Positions 6,701 through 14,170 of a DNA stretch of 15,681 nucleotides are shown here, piece after piece. Made by a program: the position numbers and the translations under genes. The DNA comes from Nitrospirota bacterium (GTDB lineage Bacteria; Nitrospirota; Thermodesulfovibrionia; Thermodesulfovibrionales; JdFR-85). The stretch's first letter is position 1. Every line of letters begins with the position of its first letter. Location: assembly GCA_015485235.1 (NCBI GenBank), contig WFTX01000311.1, positions 1 to 15,681 of the forward strand. The letters are read 5' to 3'. Below the pieces are notes generated by a model. It was not told the DNA's origin and made no database searches. It saw nothing but the letters and a program-made list of their open reading frames with translations.

Positions 6701-7666
6701 GAGATAATCTGCCGGAAGGGACACAAGATTACCGAGAAACACCTCGGCAGGGTGAAGGATCAGTACCTTAACCGGATTCAGGTGAAGGACCAGAAAGTCC
6801 AGAAGAAGGTCGACACCTACCTTGATGATCTGCAGCAGGTTGTAAGGAGACTCCAGAAGAGTTATGACGAGCGGCTTGAAAGGCTGAAGAAGGGCGATGA
6901 GCTTCCGCCGGGTGTGAACAAGATGGTGAAGGTATTCATAGCGATGAAGCGGAAGATCCAGATTGGAGACAAGATGGCTGGAAGGCACGGAAACAAGGGT
7001 GTTATTTCCATGGTCCTTCCTGTTGAGGATATGCCCTATCTCCCGGATGGTACACCTGTTGACATCGTCCTGAACCCCCTCGGGGTTCCGTCCCGGATGA
7101 ATGTGGGACAGGTTCTGGAGACTCACCTCGGCTGGGCAGCAAAGGTGCTCGGTCTGCATATAGCCTCACCCGTATTTGAAGGGGTGAAGGAGAAGGAGAT
7201 AAAGGAACTCCTGAAAAAGGCCGGCCTCCCGACAAGCGGACAGTCGATCCTGTACGACGGGAAGACAGGGGAGCCCTTTGAGAGACCGGTGACGGTGGGA
7301 TATATGTACATGCTCAAGCTTCATCACCTCGTGGATGACAAGGTCCATGCCCGGTCCATCGGGCCATACTCACTCGTGACCCAGCAACCGCTGGGTGGCA
7401 AGGCCCAGTTCGGAGGCCAGAGGCTTGGGGAGATGGAGGTCTGGGCGCTGGAGGCCTATGGTTCTGCCTACACCCTTCAGGAATTTCTGACTGTCAAGAG
7501 TGATGACGTCCAGGGACGGGGCAAGATGTATGTGGCGATCGTGAAAGGTGATGCGAGCCTTGAGTCCGGCGTACCCGAGTCATTCAACGTCCTTATAAAG
7601 GAACTCCAGAGTCTTGGGCTGGATGTGGAACTCCTTCAGAAGAAGAAAAAGGTCACAAAGAACTGA
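3728..7666 (+). CDS. rpoB: DNA-directed RNA polymerase subunit beta
   Basis: This 1312-residue catalytic subunit of RNA polymerase starts after a clear AAAGGAG site. The rifampicin-binding region is intact at about residues 510-560, with [20 protein letters not shown] and then [20 protein letters not shown]. D518, H528 and S533 equal E. coli D516, H526 and S531, so the enzyme looks rifampicin-sensitive. The active-site segment [12 protein letters not shown] is at 1080-1091. A charged, coiled-coil-like segment lies around 935-1065 ([20 protein letters not shown] onward). The C-terminus carries the conserved [18 protein letters not shown]. rpoC follows after 74 bases. Confidence 0.99.
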   Translation: [1312 protein letters not shown]

Positions 7667-7740
7667 AGCGAGAGATTCGGAAGGACCGGCTCTGATTATA
7701 TATATGAACCATAACCAATGAGAATGAAGGGAGAAGGAAA

Positions 7741-10700
7741 TTGGAAGAGATTTATGCCCTTTTTCAGAAGCCCAAAAATCCAAAGGACTTTGATGCAATC
7801 CGGGTAAAGATTGCATCGCCCGAGAAGATCAGGGAATGGTCCTATGGTGAGGTAAAGAAACCTGAGACGATAAATTACCGGACCTTCAAGCCGGAGCGGG
7901 ACGGGCTCTTCTGTGCAAAGATCTTCGGGCCCACTAAGGACTGGGAATGTCTCTGCGGCAAATACAAGAGGATGAAGCACCGCGGGGTGGTCTGCGACAA
8001 GTGCGGTGTCGAGGTGATACAGGCCCGGGTAAGGAGGGAGAGGCTGGGGCATATCGAACTTGCCACCCCAGTCGCCCATATCTGGTTCCTGAAGGGAATT
8101 CCAAGCAGGATCGGGACTCTGCTGGACATGACCATGAGGAACCTCGAGAGGGTACTCTACTTTGAGAGCTATATCGTGATAGATCCCGGAGAGACAGGCC
8201 TCAAGGAGAAGCAGCTCCTTTCAGAGGAGGAGTACAAGCAGGCGATTGCCGAGCACGGGACAAAGTTCAAGGCCGGTATGGGGGCTGAGGCGATAAGGGA
8301 ACTCCTCCGGGCTGTGGACCTTGACGGTCTTGCCGCTGAACTGAAGACAAAGATACAGGAGTCTTCATCGCTGGGGCAGAAGAGGAAACTGACGAAGCGG
8401 CTGAAGATAGTGGAGGCCTTCAGGAAGTCAGGCAACCAGCCGGAATGGATGATAATGGATGTGATCCCCGTGCTCCCGCCTGAACTGAGGCCCCTTGTCC
8501 ATCTGGATGGCGGGAGGTTCGCCACTTCAGACCTGAACGACCTCTACAGGAGGGTCATAAACAGGAACAACAGGCTTAAGCGGCTCATGGACCTTAAGGC
8601 TCCGAGCGTGATAATAAAGAACGAAAAAAGGATGCTCCAGGAGGCGGTTGACGCCCTCTTTGACAACACAAAGAGGACAAAGGCGATGAAGAGTTCCACA
8701 AAGCGGCCCCTGAAGTCACTGAGTGATATGATAAAGGGGAAACAGGGCCGCTTCCGGCAGAACCTCCTGGGTAAGAGGGTGGACTATTCAGGCAGGTCCG
8801 TCATCGTGGTGGGACCGGAACTCAAGCTCCACCAGTGCGGACTTCCCAAGGTTATGGCCCTTGAGCTCTTCAAGCCCTTTGTCTTCAATAAACTTGAAGA
8901 GAAGGGGTATGTAACAACCATCAAGCATGCAAAGAAGATGGTGGAGATGGAGACCGATGAGGTATGGGATGCCCTGGAGGAGGTAATCAGGGAGCATCCT
9001 GTTCTCCTGAACAGGGCCCCCACACTCCACAGACTCGGGATACAGGCCTTTGATCCCATTCTGGTCGAAGGGAAGGCGATCAAGCTTCATCCCCTGGTCT
9101 GTACGGCCTACAATGCAGACTTTGACGGAGACCAGATGGCGGTACATGTTCCTCTTTCGATCGAGGCCCAGATAGAGGCAAGGGTCCTGATGATGTCTGT
9201 GAACAACCTCCTTTCACCGGCCAACGGGAAACCCATAGTATTCCCCACCCAGGACATGGTCCTCGGGATATACTACCTTACCAAGGAAAGGATAGGGGCA
9301 AAGGGTGAGGGCATGATCTTTGCCGATCCTGAAGAGGTGAGATCGGCCTATGATGCAGGGGTGGTCTCGGAGCATGCCCGGGTGAAGGTACGTCTGGATG
9401 GTAAGATTATCGATACCACCGTGGGCAGGGTTCTCTTCAGTGAGATTCTTCCCGAAGGTATCCCCTTCGAGTACATAAACAGGGAACTCAGCAAGAAGGA
9501 TATACAGAACCTTGTTGACTTCTGTTACAAGAAGATAGGAAGGCGGGAGGCCGTTGTCTTCCTCGACAACCTGGAGCGTCTCGGCTTTGCCATGGCTACC
9601 AAGTCAGGCATCTCCATCTGCATGGATGACATGCATATTCCGAGCAAGAAGGCCGAGATAATCCGTGAGGCCGAGCAGGAAGTCCTGGAGGTTTACAAAC
9701 AGTACTCCGATGGCCTTATAACCCAGGGTGAGCGTTACAACAAGGTCATAGATATCTGGGCCAATGTTACCGAGCGGGTTGCCGAGGAGATGATGAAAGA
9801 GCTTGGCGCTGAAGATGGTGAAGACCTCTCAGAAGAGGAACTCCAGGAGAGGCGGGCATTCAACAGCATCTTCATGATGGCTGACTCCGGTGCAAGGGGC
9901 TCGGCAGCACAGATCAGACAGCTTGCAGGCATGAGGGGTCTGATGGCAAAGCCCTCGGGCGAGATCATAGAGACTCCGATTACGGCGAACTTCCGGGAAG
10001 GACTGAGTCCGCTTCAGTACTTCATCTCAACACACGGAGCCCGTAAAGGTCTGGCAGATACGGCTCTGAAGACGGCAAATGCCGGGTACCTTACAAGGAG
10101 GCTCGTTGATGTATCCCAGGATGTGATCATCACGGAGAGGGACTGCGGCACCCATGACGGTATCACGGTGAATGCCCTGATCGAGGGTGGTGAGATAATT
10201 CAGGCCCTTGAGGACAGGATACTTGGCAGGTCAGCGGCAGACAAGATAATAGATCCTGTTACCGGGGAAAAGATAGCTGATGCAGGCCAGGAGATTGATG
10301 AAGACGTGACACGGAAGATTGTGGAGGCCGGGATTGACAGAGTGAAGATCCGGTCCGTCCTTACATGCAAGACCCGGTTCGGGGTCTGCGGCAAGTGCTA
10401 TGGCCGTGACCTTGCAAGAGGCAAGGTGATCGAGATAGGTGAAGCAGTCGGTATAATTGCAGCCCAGTCCATCGGCGAGCCCGGTACACAGCTTACAATG
10501 AGGACGTTCCATATCGGTGGAACAGCTACAAAGGTTACTGAGCAGGCCGTGCTTGAGGCAAAGAACGCCGGCAAGGTGAAGTTCATAGACCTGAATGCGG
10601 TCCGGAACAGGGCCGGGGTTCTGGTGGTCCTCAACAGGAATGCAAAGATCGCGATTATAGACAGACAGGGCAGGGAAAAGGAGAAGTACAACCTTGTTTA

Positions 10701-11892
10701 TGGTGCCCAGTTGCTTGTGGACGAGGGAAGCGAGGTCAAGGCAGGCCAGAAACTTGTTGAGTGGGATCCCTATTCAGTCCCGATCCTTACAGAGATAGGT
10801 GGCCGTATTGCCCTTGGCGACATCGTGGAAGGTGTGACGGTCAAGGAAGAGGTGGATGAGGTGACCGGTCTCAGCCAGAAGGTGATTATCGACTATCCGC
10901 CGAATATGAGGCCGAGGATCTCCATAAAGGATGAAAAGGGGAAGGCCACATTGAAGATCCCCGGGACCAAGCATCCTGCCAGGTACCTTCTGCCTGCCGG
11001 TGCCCATATCCTGGTTGAGAAGGGTGATATAGTGGCTCCCGGCGACATACTTGCAAAGATTCCCCGTGAGACCACCAAGACAAAGGATATCACCGGCGGT
11101 CTTCCGAGGGTGGCTGAGCTCTTTGAGGCAAGAAAGCCCAAGGAACATGCGATAGTGGCGGAGATAGACGGTGTTGTCGAGTTCAGGAGCGCGCCGAAGG
11201 GACAGCGGGTGGTTGTTGTGAAGGCCGGGGATACGGAGAAGGAGTATGTGATCCCCAAGGGCAAGCATGTTACTGTCCATGAGGGTGACTGGGTACGGGC
11301 CGGTGAGGCACTCATGGACGGTGCCGTGAACCCCCACAGCATACTCGATATCCTGGGTCCCAATGAACTCCAGCGGTACCTGGTGGACGAGGTCCAGAAG
11401 GTCTACAGGCTCCAGGGCGTCAATATCAATGACAAGCATATCGAGATAATAGTCCGGCAGATGATGCGGAAGATCAAGATCGAGGACCCCGGTGATACGG
11501 AGTTCCTGATCGGGGATCAGGTGGATCGTGAGGAGTTCATCGAGGTTAATGAGCGGGTGAGGGCAGAAGGCGGCAAGCCTGCCACCGGTAAGCCCATGCT
11601 CCTTGGTATCACAAAGGCCTCACTCTCAACCTACAGCTGGGTCTCGGCAGCATCTTTCCAGGAGACGACGAGGGTGCTTACTGAGGCGGCCCTTGAAGGC
11701 AAGGTGGACGAGTTGAGAGGGCTCAAGGAGAACGTGATTATGGGGCGGATAATCCCTGCCGGTACTGGTATGGAAGACTACAGGGAGACCTTTGTAAAGC
11801 GGGATACTCCGGGGCTGCTTGATCCAGAAACCGGAGAGCCGGAGGAGGGTGCTTCAGGTGCTGAGGAGGAAGAACCGGAAGGGGAGGAGTGA
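7741..11892 (+). CDS. rpoC: DNA-directed RNA polymerase subunit beta' (TTG start)
   Basis: This 1383-residue catalytic subunit has the N-terminal zinc ribbon C70/C72/C85/C88, identical in position to E. coli. The active-centre motif NADFDGDQ is at 458-465, with Mg-binding D460, D462 and D464. The bridge helix region is STHGARKGLADTALKTANAG, the second zinc site is C802, C876, C883 and C886, and the trigger-loop motif TMRTFHIGG is at 919-927. The start is TTG at 7741: an in-frame stop lies at 7705-7707, no ATG lies between, and AAGGGAG is well spaced upstream. The acidic tail ends EEEEPEGEE. An intrinsic terminator follows 28 bases after the stop. Confidence 0.99.
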   Translation: MEEIYALFQKPKNPKDFDAIRVKIASPEKIREWSYGEVKKPETINYRTFKPERDGLFCAKIFGPTKDWECLCGKYKRMKHRGVVCDKCGVEVIQARVRRERLGHIELATPVAHIWFLKGIPSRIGTLLDMTMRNLERVLYFESYIVIDPGETGLKEKQLLSEEEYKQAIAEHGTKFKAGMGAEAIRELLRAVDLDGLAAELKTKIQESSSLGQKRKLTKRLKIVEAFRKSGNQPEWMIMDVIPVLPPELRPLVHLDGGRFATSDLNDLYRRVINRNNRLKRLMDLKAPSVIIKNEKRMLQEAVDALFDNTKRTKAMKSSTKRPLKSLSDMIKGKQGRFRQNLLGKRVDYSGRSVIVVGPELKLHQCGLPKVMALELFKPFVFNKLEEKGYVTTIKHAKKMVEMETDEVWDALEEVIREHPVLLNRAPTLHRLGIQAFDPILVEGKAIKLHPLVCTAYNADFDGDQMAVHVPLSIEAQIEARVLMMSVNNLLSPANGKPIVFPTQDMVLGIYYLTKERIGAKGEGMIFADPEEVRSAYDAGVVSEHARVKVRLDGKIIDTTVGRVLFSEILPEGIPFEYINRELSKKDIQNLVDFCYKKIGRREAVVFLDNLERLGFAMATKSGISICMDDMHIPSKKAEIIREAEQEVLEVYKQYSDGLITQGERYNKVIDIWANVTERVAEEMMKELGAEDGEDLSEEELQERRAFNSIFMMADSGARGSAAQIRQLAGMRGLMAKPSGEIIETPITANFREGLSPLQYFISTHGARKGLADTALKTANAGYLTRRLVDVSQDVIITERDCGTHDGITVNALIEGGEIIQALEDRILGRSAADKIIDPVTGEKIADAGQEIDEDVTRKIVEAGIDRVKIRSVLTCKTRFGVCGKCYGRDLARGKVIEIGEAVGIIAAQSIGEPGTQLTMRTFHIGGTATKVTEQAVLEAKNAGKVKFIDLNAVRNRAGVLVVLNRNAKIAIIDRQGREKEKYNLVYGAQLLVDEGSEVKAGQKLVEWDPYSVPILTEIGGRIALGDIVEGVTVKEEVDEVTGLSQKVIIDYPPNMRPRISIKDEKGKATLKIPGTKHPARYLLPAGAHILVEKGDIVAPGDILAKIPRETTKTKDITGGLPRVAELFEARKPKEHAIVAEIDGVVEFRSAPKGQRVVVVKAGDTEKEYVIPKGKHVTVHEGDWVRAGEALMDGAVNPHSILDILGPNELQRYLVDEVQKVYRLQGVNINDKHIEIIVRQMMRKIKIEDPGDTEFLIGDQVDREEFIEVNERVRAEGGKPATGKPMLLGITKASLSTYSWVSAASFQETTRVLTEAALEGKVDELRGLKENVIMGRIIPAGTGMEDYRETFVKRDTPGLLDPETGEPEEGASGAEEEEPEGEE

Positions 11893-11920
11893 CCCCAGGA
11901 TAATATTATGGATTTTTGTG

Positions 11921-11956
11921 AAAGAAGGGGTGTCCGGAGACACCCCTTCTTTTTTT
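11921..11956 (+). terminator. Intrinsic terminator after rpoC
   Basis: A perfect 14-bp stem (11921-11934 with 11939-11952) encloses the tetraloop CGGA, and seven T run from 11950 to 11956. The 5' arm also starts with AAAG, but the T side is clearly stronger for + strand transcripts. It closes the long ribosomal protein/RNA polymerase operon. Confidence 0.95.
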
Positions 11957-12229
11957 GGGAGATTCTGAAGCAGGTTCAGAATCTTGCATAAAACGGCAGA
12001 CCGGCAGGAGATGTGCCCTCACGGGCCTTCCAACGCAAGGGGATTCTGGCATTTCCGCTTGTCTTCTCAAGAGGCGGACATTATCCAGCCTGTGGTGAAC
12101 TCCCTGGAGAGGAGTTCAGGAGGACAGCCACGGCGCGGAAAGGTCTTGCCGGAAGGCACCGTGATGGCACAACCCCTGCCTTGAGGGTATATGTAAAAAA
12201 GAGAATATCAGGAAAAGGGCCTTCAGGGG
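11957..12229 (+). other. Non-coding or degenerate stretch after the rpoC terminator
   Basis: No gene is supported here. Two overlapping short open frames (11984-12184 and 12013-12243) have no recognisable motifs, no good ribosome-binding sites and an unlikely composition. Two hairpins are visible: 11961-11983, and TGAACTCC (12096-12103) pairing with GGAGTTCA (12111-12118). The stretch may hold the promoter of the following small gene, but no convincing -35/-10 pair was seen. Confidence 0.5.
11961..11983. repeat. Short palindromic element (possible dispersed repeat)
   Basis: GATTCTGAA (11961-11969) and TTCAGAATC (11975-11983) form a perfect 9-bp palindrome around GCAGG, directly after the rpoC terminator. 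From memory it resembles GATCCTGAA-type palindromes scattered between genes in several bacterial genomes. Only one copy is in this window, so the repeat status is unproven. Confidence 0.45.
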
Positions 12230-12427
12230 ATGATGATGAGTGAGGATAAAAGCAGAGACAGAAAGACAGGCAAAACGGAGAATCCCTGTGATAGCCGGAA
12301 GGGAAGGAAGTGTGAGGCAGTCTGTCCCGAGTGCGGAAGGCCTTGCATAAGCAGGACCCATGCGGAATGGAAACATGAATGCCCGGAGGGACACCGCTGG
12401 TGGATGAAGTACTGCTATTCACTCTGA
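12230..12427 (+). CDS. Small cysteine-rich zinc-ribbon-like protein
   Basis: This 65-residue protein is of unknown function. The first half is charged and hydrophilic. The second half has VCPECGRPC (C32, C35, C39) and HAEWKHECPEGHRWW (H44, H49, C51, H55), followed by YCYSL. The CPxCG knuckle plus downstream His/Cys residues look like a metal-binding zinc ribbon; the residues could complete a four-ligand site, but which ones do is not clear. Three ATG codons stand in a row; AGGGG at 12225-12229 is best spaced for the third (12236), giving 63 residues. The gene is about 100 bases before the VOC gene on the same strand. It may be a lineage-specific small protein. Confidence 0.6.
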   Translation: MMMSEDKSRDRKTGKTENPCDSRKGRKCEAVCPECGRPCISRTHAEWKHECPEGHRWWMKYCYSL

Positions 12428-12526
12428 GGGGCGATAAGGGAGCTGTCCAGGCTATTCTCTATGCGAAGGGTTTATTGAGCTCTGAAGATCTGCATGAAAA
12501 TCTCCGCTGATTGTATAATAGGGGAA

Positions 12527-13117
12527 ATGAGGTTCAGGGGGATCAATCATATAGCCTTTGCCACAGGGGATATGGATGAAACAATACGTTTCTGGCGAGA
12601 CCTCCTGGGGCTGAGGCTTGTTGGCGGGGTGGGAGAAAAGGGCGCCCGCCAGTACTTCTTCGAAGTGGACGGGGGATCAATGGTCTCCTTTTTCGAGTGG
12701 GCCGGTGTAGCGCCGGTACCGGACAAGGATCCCGGAAGGCCGGTGGAGGGTCCCTTTGTATTTGATCATCTCTGTCTGGAGGTTGAAGACGAAGAGAGGC
12801 TCTGGGAGCTCAAGGACAGGCTCGATGCAGCCGGGGTCTGGGTGACGGAGGTGCTTGATAACGGCTTTATCCATTCCTTTTTTTCTACAGACCCCAACAA
12901 CATCCAGGTGGAATTCTGTTACAGGATTGAGGAGATTGATCTTGGTCATACTCCCCGGATGACCGATCCCCATCCCACCGCCCTTGCCAGGGAGGGGGCG
13001 GAACCCCGGGAGGAGAGATGGGATCTCAAGATAACCAAAACACCGGAGGAGGAGAGGCGACTCTACCGGGGGCCTCTTCAGAAGATGATCCGGCTCAAGA
13101 ACCGGTGGGAGGAATAA
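12527..13117 (+). CDS. VOC-superfamily protein (glyoxalase/dioxygenase fold)
   Basis: The protein is 196 aa from ATG 12527, or 207 aa from an in-frame ATG at 12494. Counting from 12494, the paired beta-alpha-beta-beta-beta modules of a single VOC domain span about residues 15-145. Candidate metal ligands are at the classical places: H19 in INHIAFAT, E68 in SFFEW, H92 in FDHLCLEV and E140 in IQVEFCY. A charged C-terminal tail (146-207) is extra. Such folds include glyoxalase I, extradiol dioxygenases and methylmalonyl-CoA epimerase; the substrate cannot be told. The 12527 start is preferred because the fold begins right after it and GGGG lies upstream. TATAAT at 12514-12519 would suit a near-leaderless transcript from this ATG, but no -35 is clear. 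Confidence 0.85.
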   Translation: MRFRGINHIAFATGDMDETIRFWRDLLGLRLVGGVGEKGARQYFFEVDGGSMVSFFEWAGVAPVPDKDPGRPVEGPFVFDHLCLEVEDEERLWELKDRLDAAGVWVTEVLDNGFIHSFFSTDPNNIQVEFCYRIEEIDLGHTPRMTDPHPTALAREGAEPREERWDLKITKTPEEERRLYRGPLQKMIRLKNRWEE

Positions 13118-13156
13118 GCTGATAAAGATAAGACCATTAAAAGAAAGGAGAAGATC

Positions 13157-13933
13157 ATGGGAATGAGACGGTTTTTATTGTTAGTGGCTGTCATGATCGG
13201 CATTCTGTCTTCCGCAGCATATGCAGGTGTGGTGGTGTCTTATCAGGACGGAAGCGTAGCGATGGCAGAGAAGGGGAAGATCAAACAGTCCGGTGGCAGT
13301 GACGGTGGTGGGGTTATTATTGATGTCAACAGGGAGGAGCTTATTCTGATTAATGACGATGACAGGACTTACATCCAGGCCACCCTCAAGGAGTACTGTG
13401 ACACGATCAAGGCAACCATGGAGAAGATGTTACAGGATCTCCCGCCTGAGCAGAGAAGAATGATGGAGCAGATGGGCGGGGGTAACAGGATGGGCCGGCC
13501 TGTGAAGATCCGCGTTGAGAAAGCCGGCAGTGGCGGAAAGATTGCAGGATATAAGACGGTCAAGTACAAGGTATATGAGAACGGCAGACTCTATGAGGAG
13601 ATCTGGATGGCAAAGGGAACACCTATGGAGAAAGAGATGAAGAGCATGAGAAAGATAGAGCGCTTCACACAGAAGATGAAAGACTGCGCAGCTACTCCGG
13701 GCATGCCCAGGGAGGTCTCACCCTATGAAACCTCAAAGGAGTATCAGGCCATCTTTGACAAGGGCTGGGTGATGCGGAGGATAACTCACATGGTTCCCAT
13801 GATGCCGGGGCAGAAGAGTACAGAGGAAGAAGAGGTCTCCCGGATCGAGGTCAGGCGGATACCTGCTTCTGAGTTTCAGCCCCCAAAGAGTTACAGAAGG
13901 GTTTCAGTCAGCCAGATGTACATGATGCAGTAA
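13157..13933 (+). CDS. Secreted methionine-rich protein, DUF4412-like
   Basis: This 258-residue protein has a clear signal peptide: MGMRRF, a hydrophobic stretch, and a likely cut after AYA at residue 23. The mature part has INDDDRTYIQATLKEYCDTI near 65-84 and IAGYKTVKYKVYENGRLYEE near 129-148, followed by IWMAKGTPM. This order (a D-x-Y sentence, then a GYKxxKY sentence, then an IWxAK sentence) recalls DUF4412 periplasmic proteins; I could not confirm the family. Two cysteines (C81, C177) could pair. Methionine is unusually frequent (23 of 258), with clusters such as RRMMEQMGGGNRMG. AAAGGAG at 13143-13149 sets the start. It lies 39 bases after the VOC gene, so probably in the same transcript. 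Confidence 0.8.
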   Translation: MGMRRFLLLVAVMIGILSSAAYAGVVVSYQDGSVAMAEKGKIKQSGGSDGGGVIIDVNREELILINDDDRTYIQATLKEYCDTIKATMEKMLQDLPPEQRRMMEQMGGGNRMGRPVKIRVEKAGSGGKIAGYKTVKYKVYENGRLYEEIWMAKGTPMEKEMKSMRKIERFTQKMKDCAATPGMPREVSPYETSKEYQAIFDKGWVMRRITHMVPMMPGQKSTEEEEVSRIEVRRIPASEFQPPKSYRRVSVSQMYMMQ

Positions 13934-13951
13934 GACGTACATTGGTAGATT

Positions 13952-14009
13952 GGTCAAAAACGGAAAGGGCCTGCTTTTTGAAGCAGGCCCTTTCCGTTTT
14001 TGACCTTTT
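13952..14009. terminator. Bidirectional intrinsic terminator (perfect 25-bp stem)
   Basis: The arm 13952-13976 is the exact reverse complement of 13981-14005, with a 4-nt loop TTTG. A GC-rich core (AAAGGGCCTGC) is flanked by AAAAA on the left and TTTTT on the right (13997-14001), so it can end transcription in both directions. It separates the small VOC/secreted-protein group from the adhesin gene. Confidence 0.92.
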
Positions 14010-14170
14010 GCCTTGATGGCTCCAAAATACAGTATTTACCGGATAGACTTTTACGTCTTAAAATGGTATCATTGTGTACATTAGTTAAAGATTGTTCATA
14101 GTTAATTTGAATAATCGGCAGCTAAAATATTCTTTTGCCCTCTCCGAGAGGCAAAGAAAGGGGATAGTTA
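14010..14170 (+). promoter_or_regulatory. AT-rich leader of the adhesin gene with RBS-proximal hairpin
   Basis: This is an AT-rich stretch with three copies of TAGTTAA (14082-14088, 14099-14105, 14165-14171), the last overlapping the start codon. A hairpin is possible at 14134-14155: TTTGCC pairs with GGCAAA and TCT with AGA, with one bulged C and loop CCG. It ends immediately before the AGAAAGGGG ribosome-binding region (14156-14164). No convincing -35/-10 promoter pair was found, though one must be nearby because a terminator lies upstream. No known riboswitch pattern was recognised. Confidence 0.4.

Noticed and set aside
6464..7159. 231-residue minus-strand open frame inside rpoB, and a similar 221-residue one at 10774-11439 inside rpoC
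   Set aside because: Both are shadows of strongly conserved sense genes, without own ribosome-binding sites or recognisable motifs.
7718..7740. ATG at 7718 as a start for rpoC
   Set aside because: It is out of frame with the RpoC sequence; TTG 7741 is the only usable in-frame start after the stop at 7705-7707.
12013..12243. 76-residue + strand frame after rpoC (and an overlapping 66-residue one at 11984)
   Set aside because: No motif, no convincing ribosome-binding site, and arginine/glycine/proline-rich composition typical of chance frames; it also overlaps the better supported zinc-ribbon-like gene.
14090..14165. c-di-GMP or other riboswitch before the adhesin gene
   Set aside because: GGCAAAG and a small hairpin are present, but the conserved aptamer core could not be assembled.
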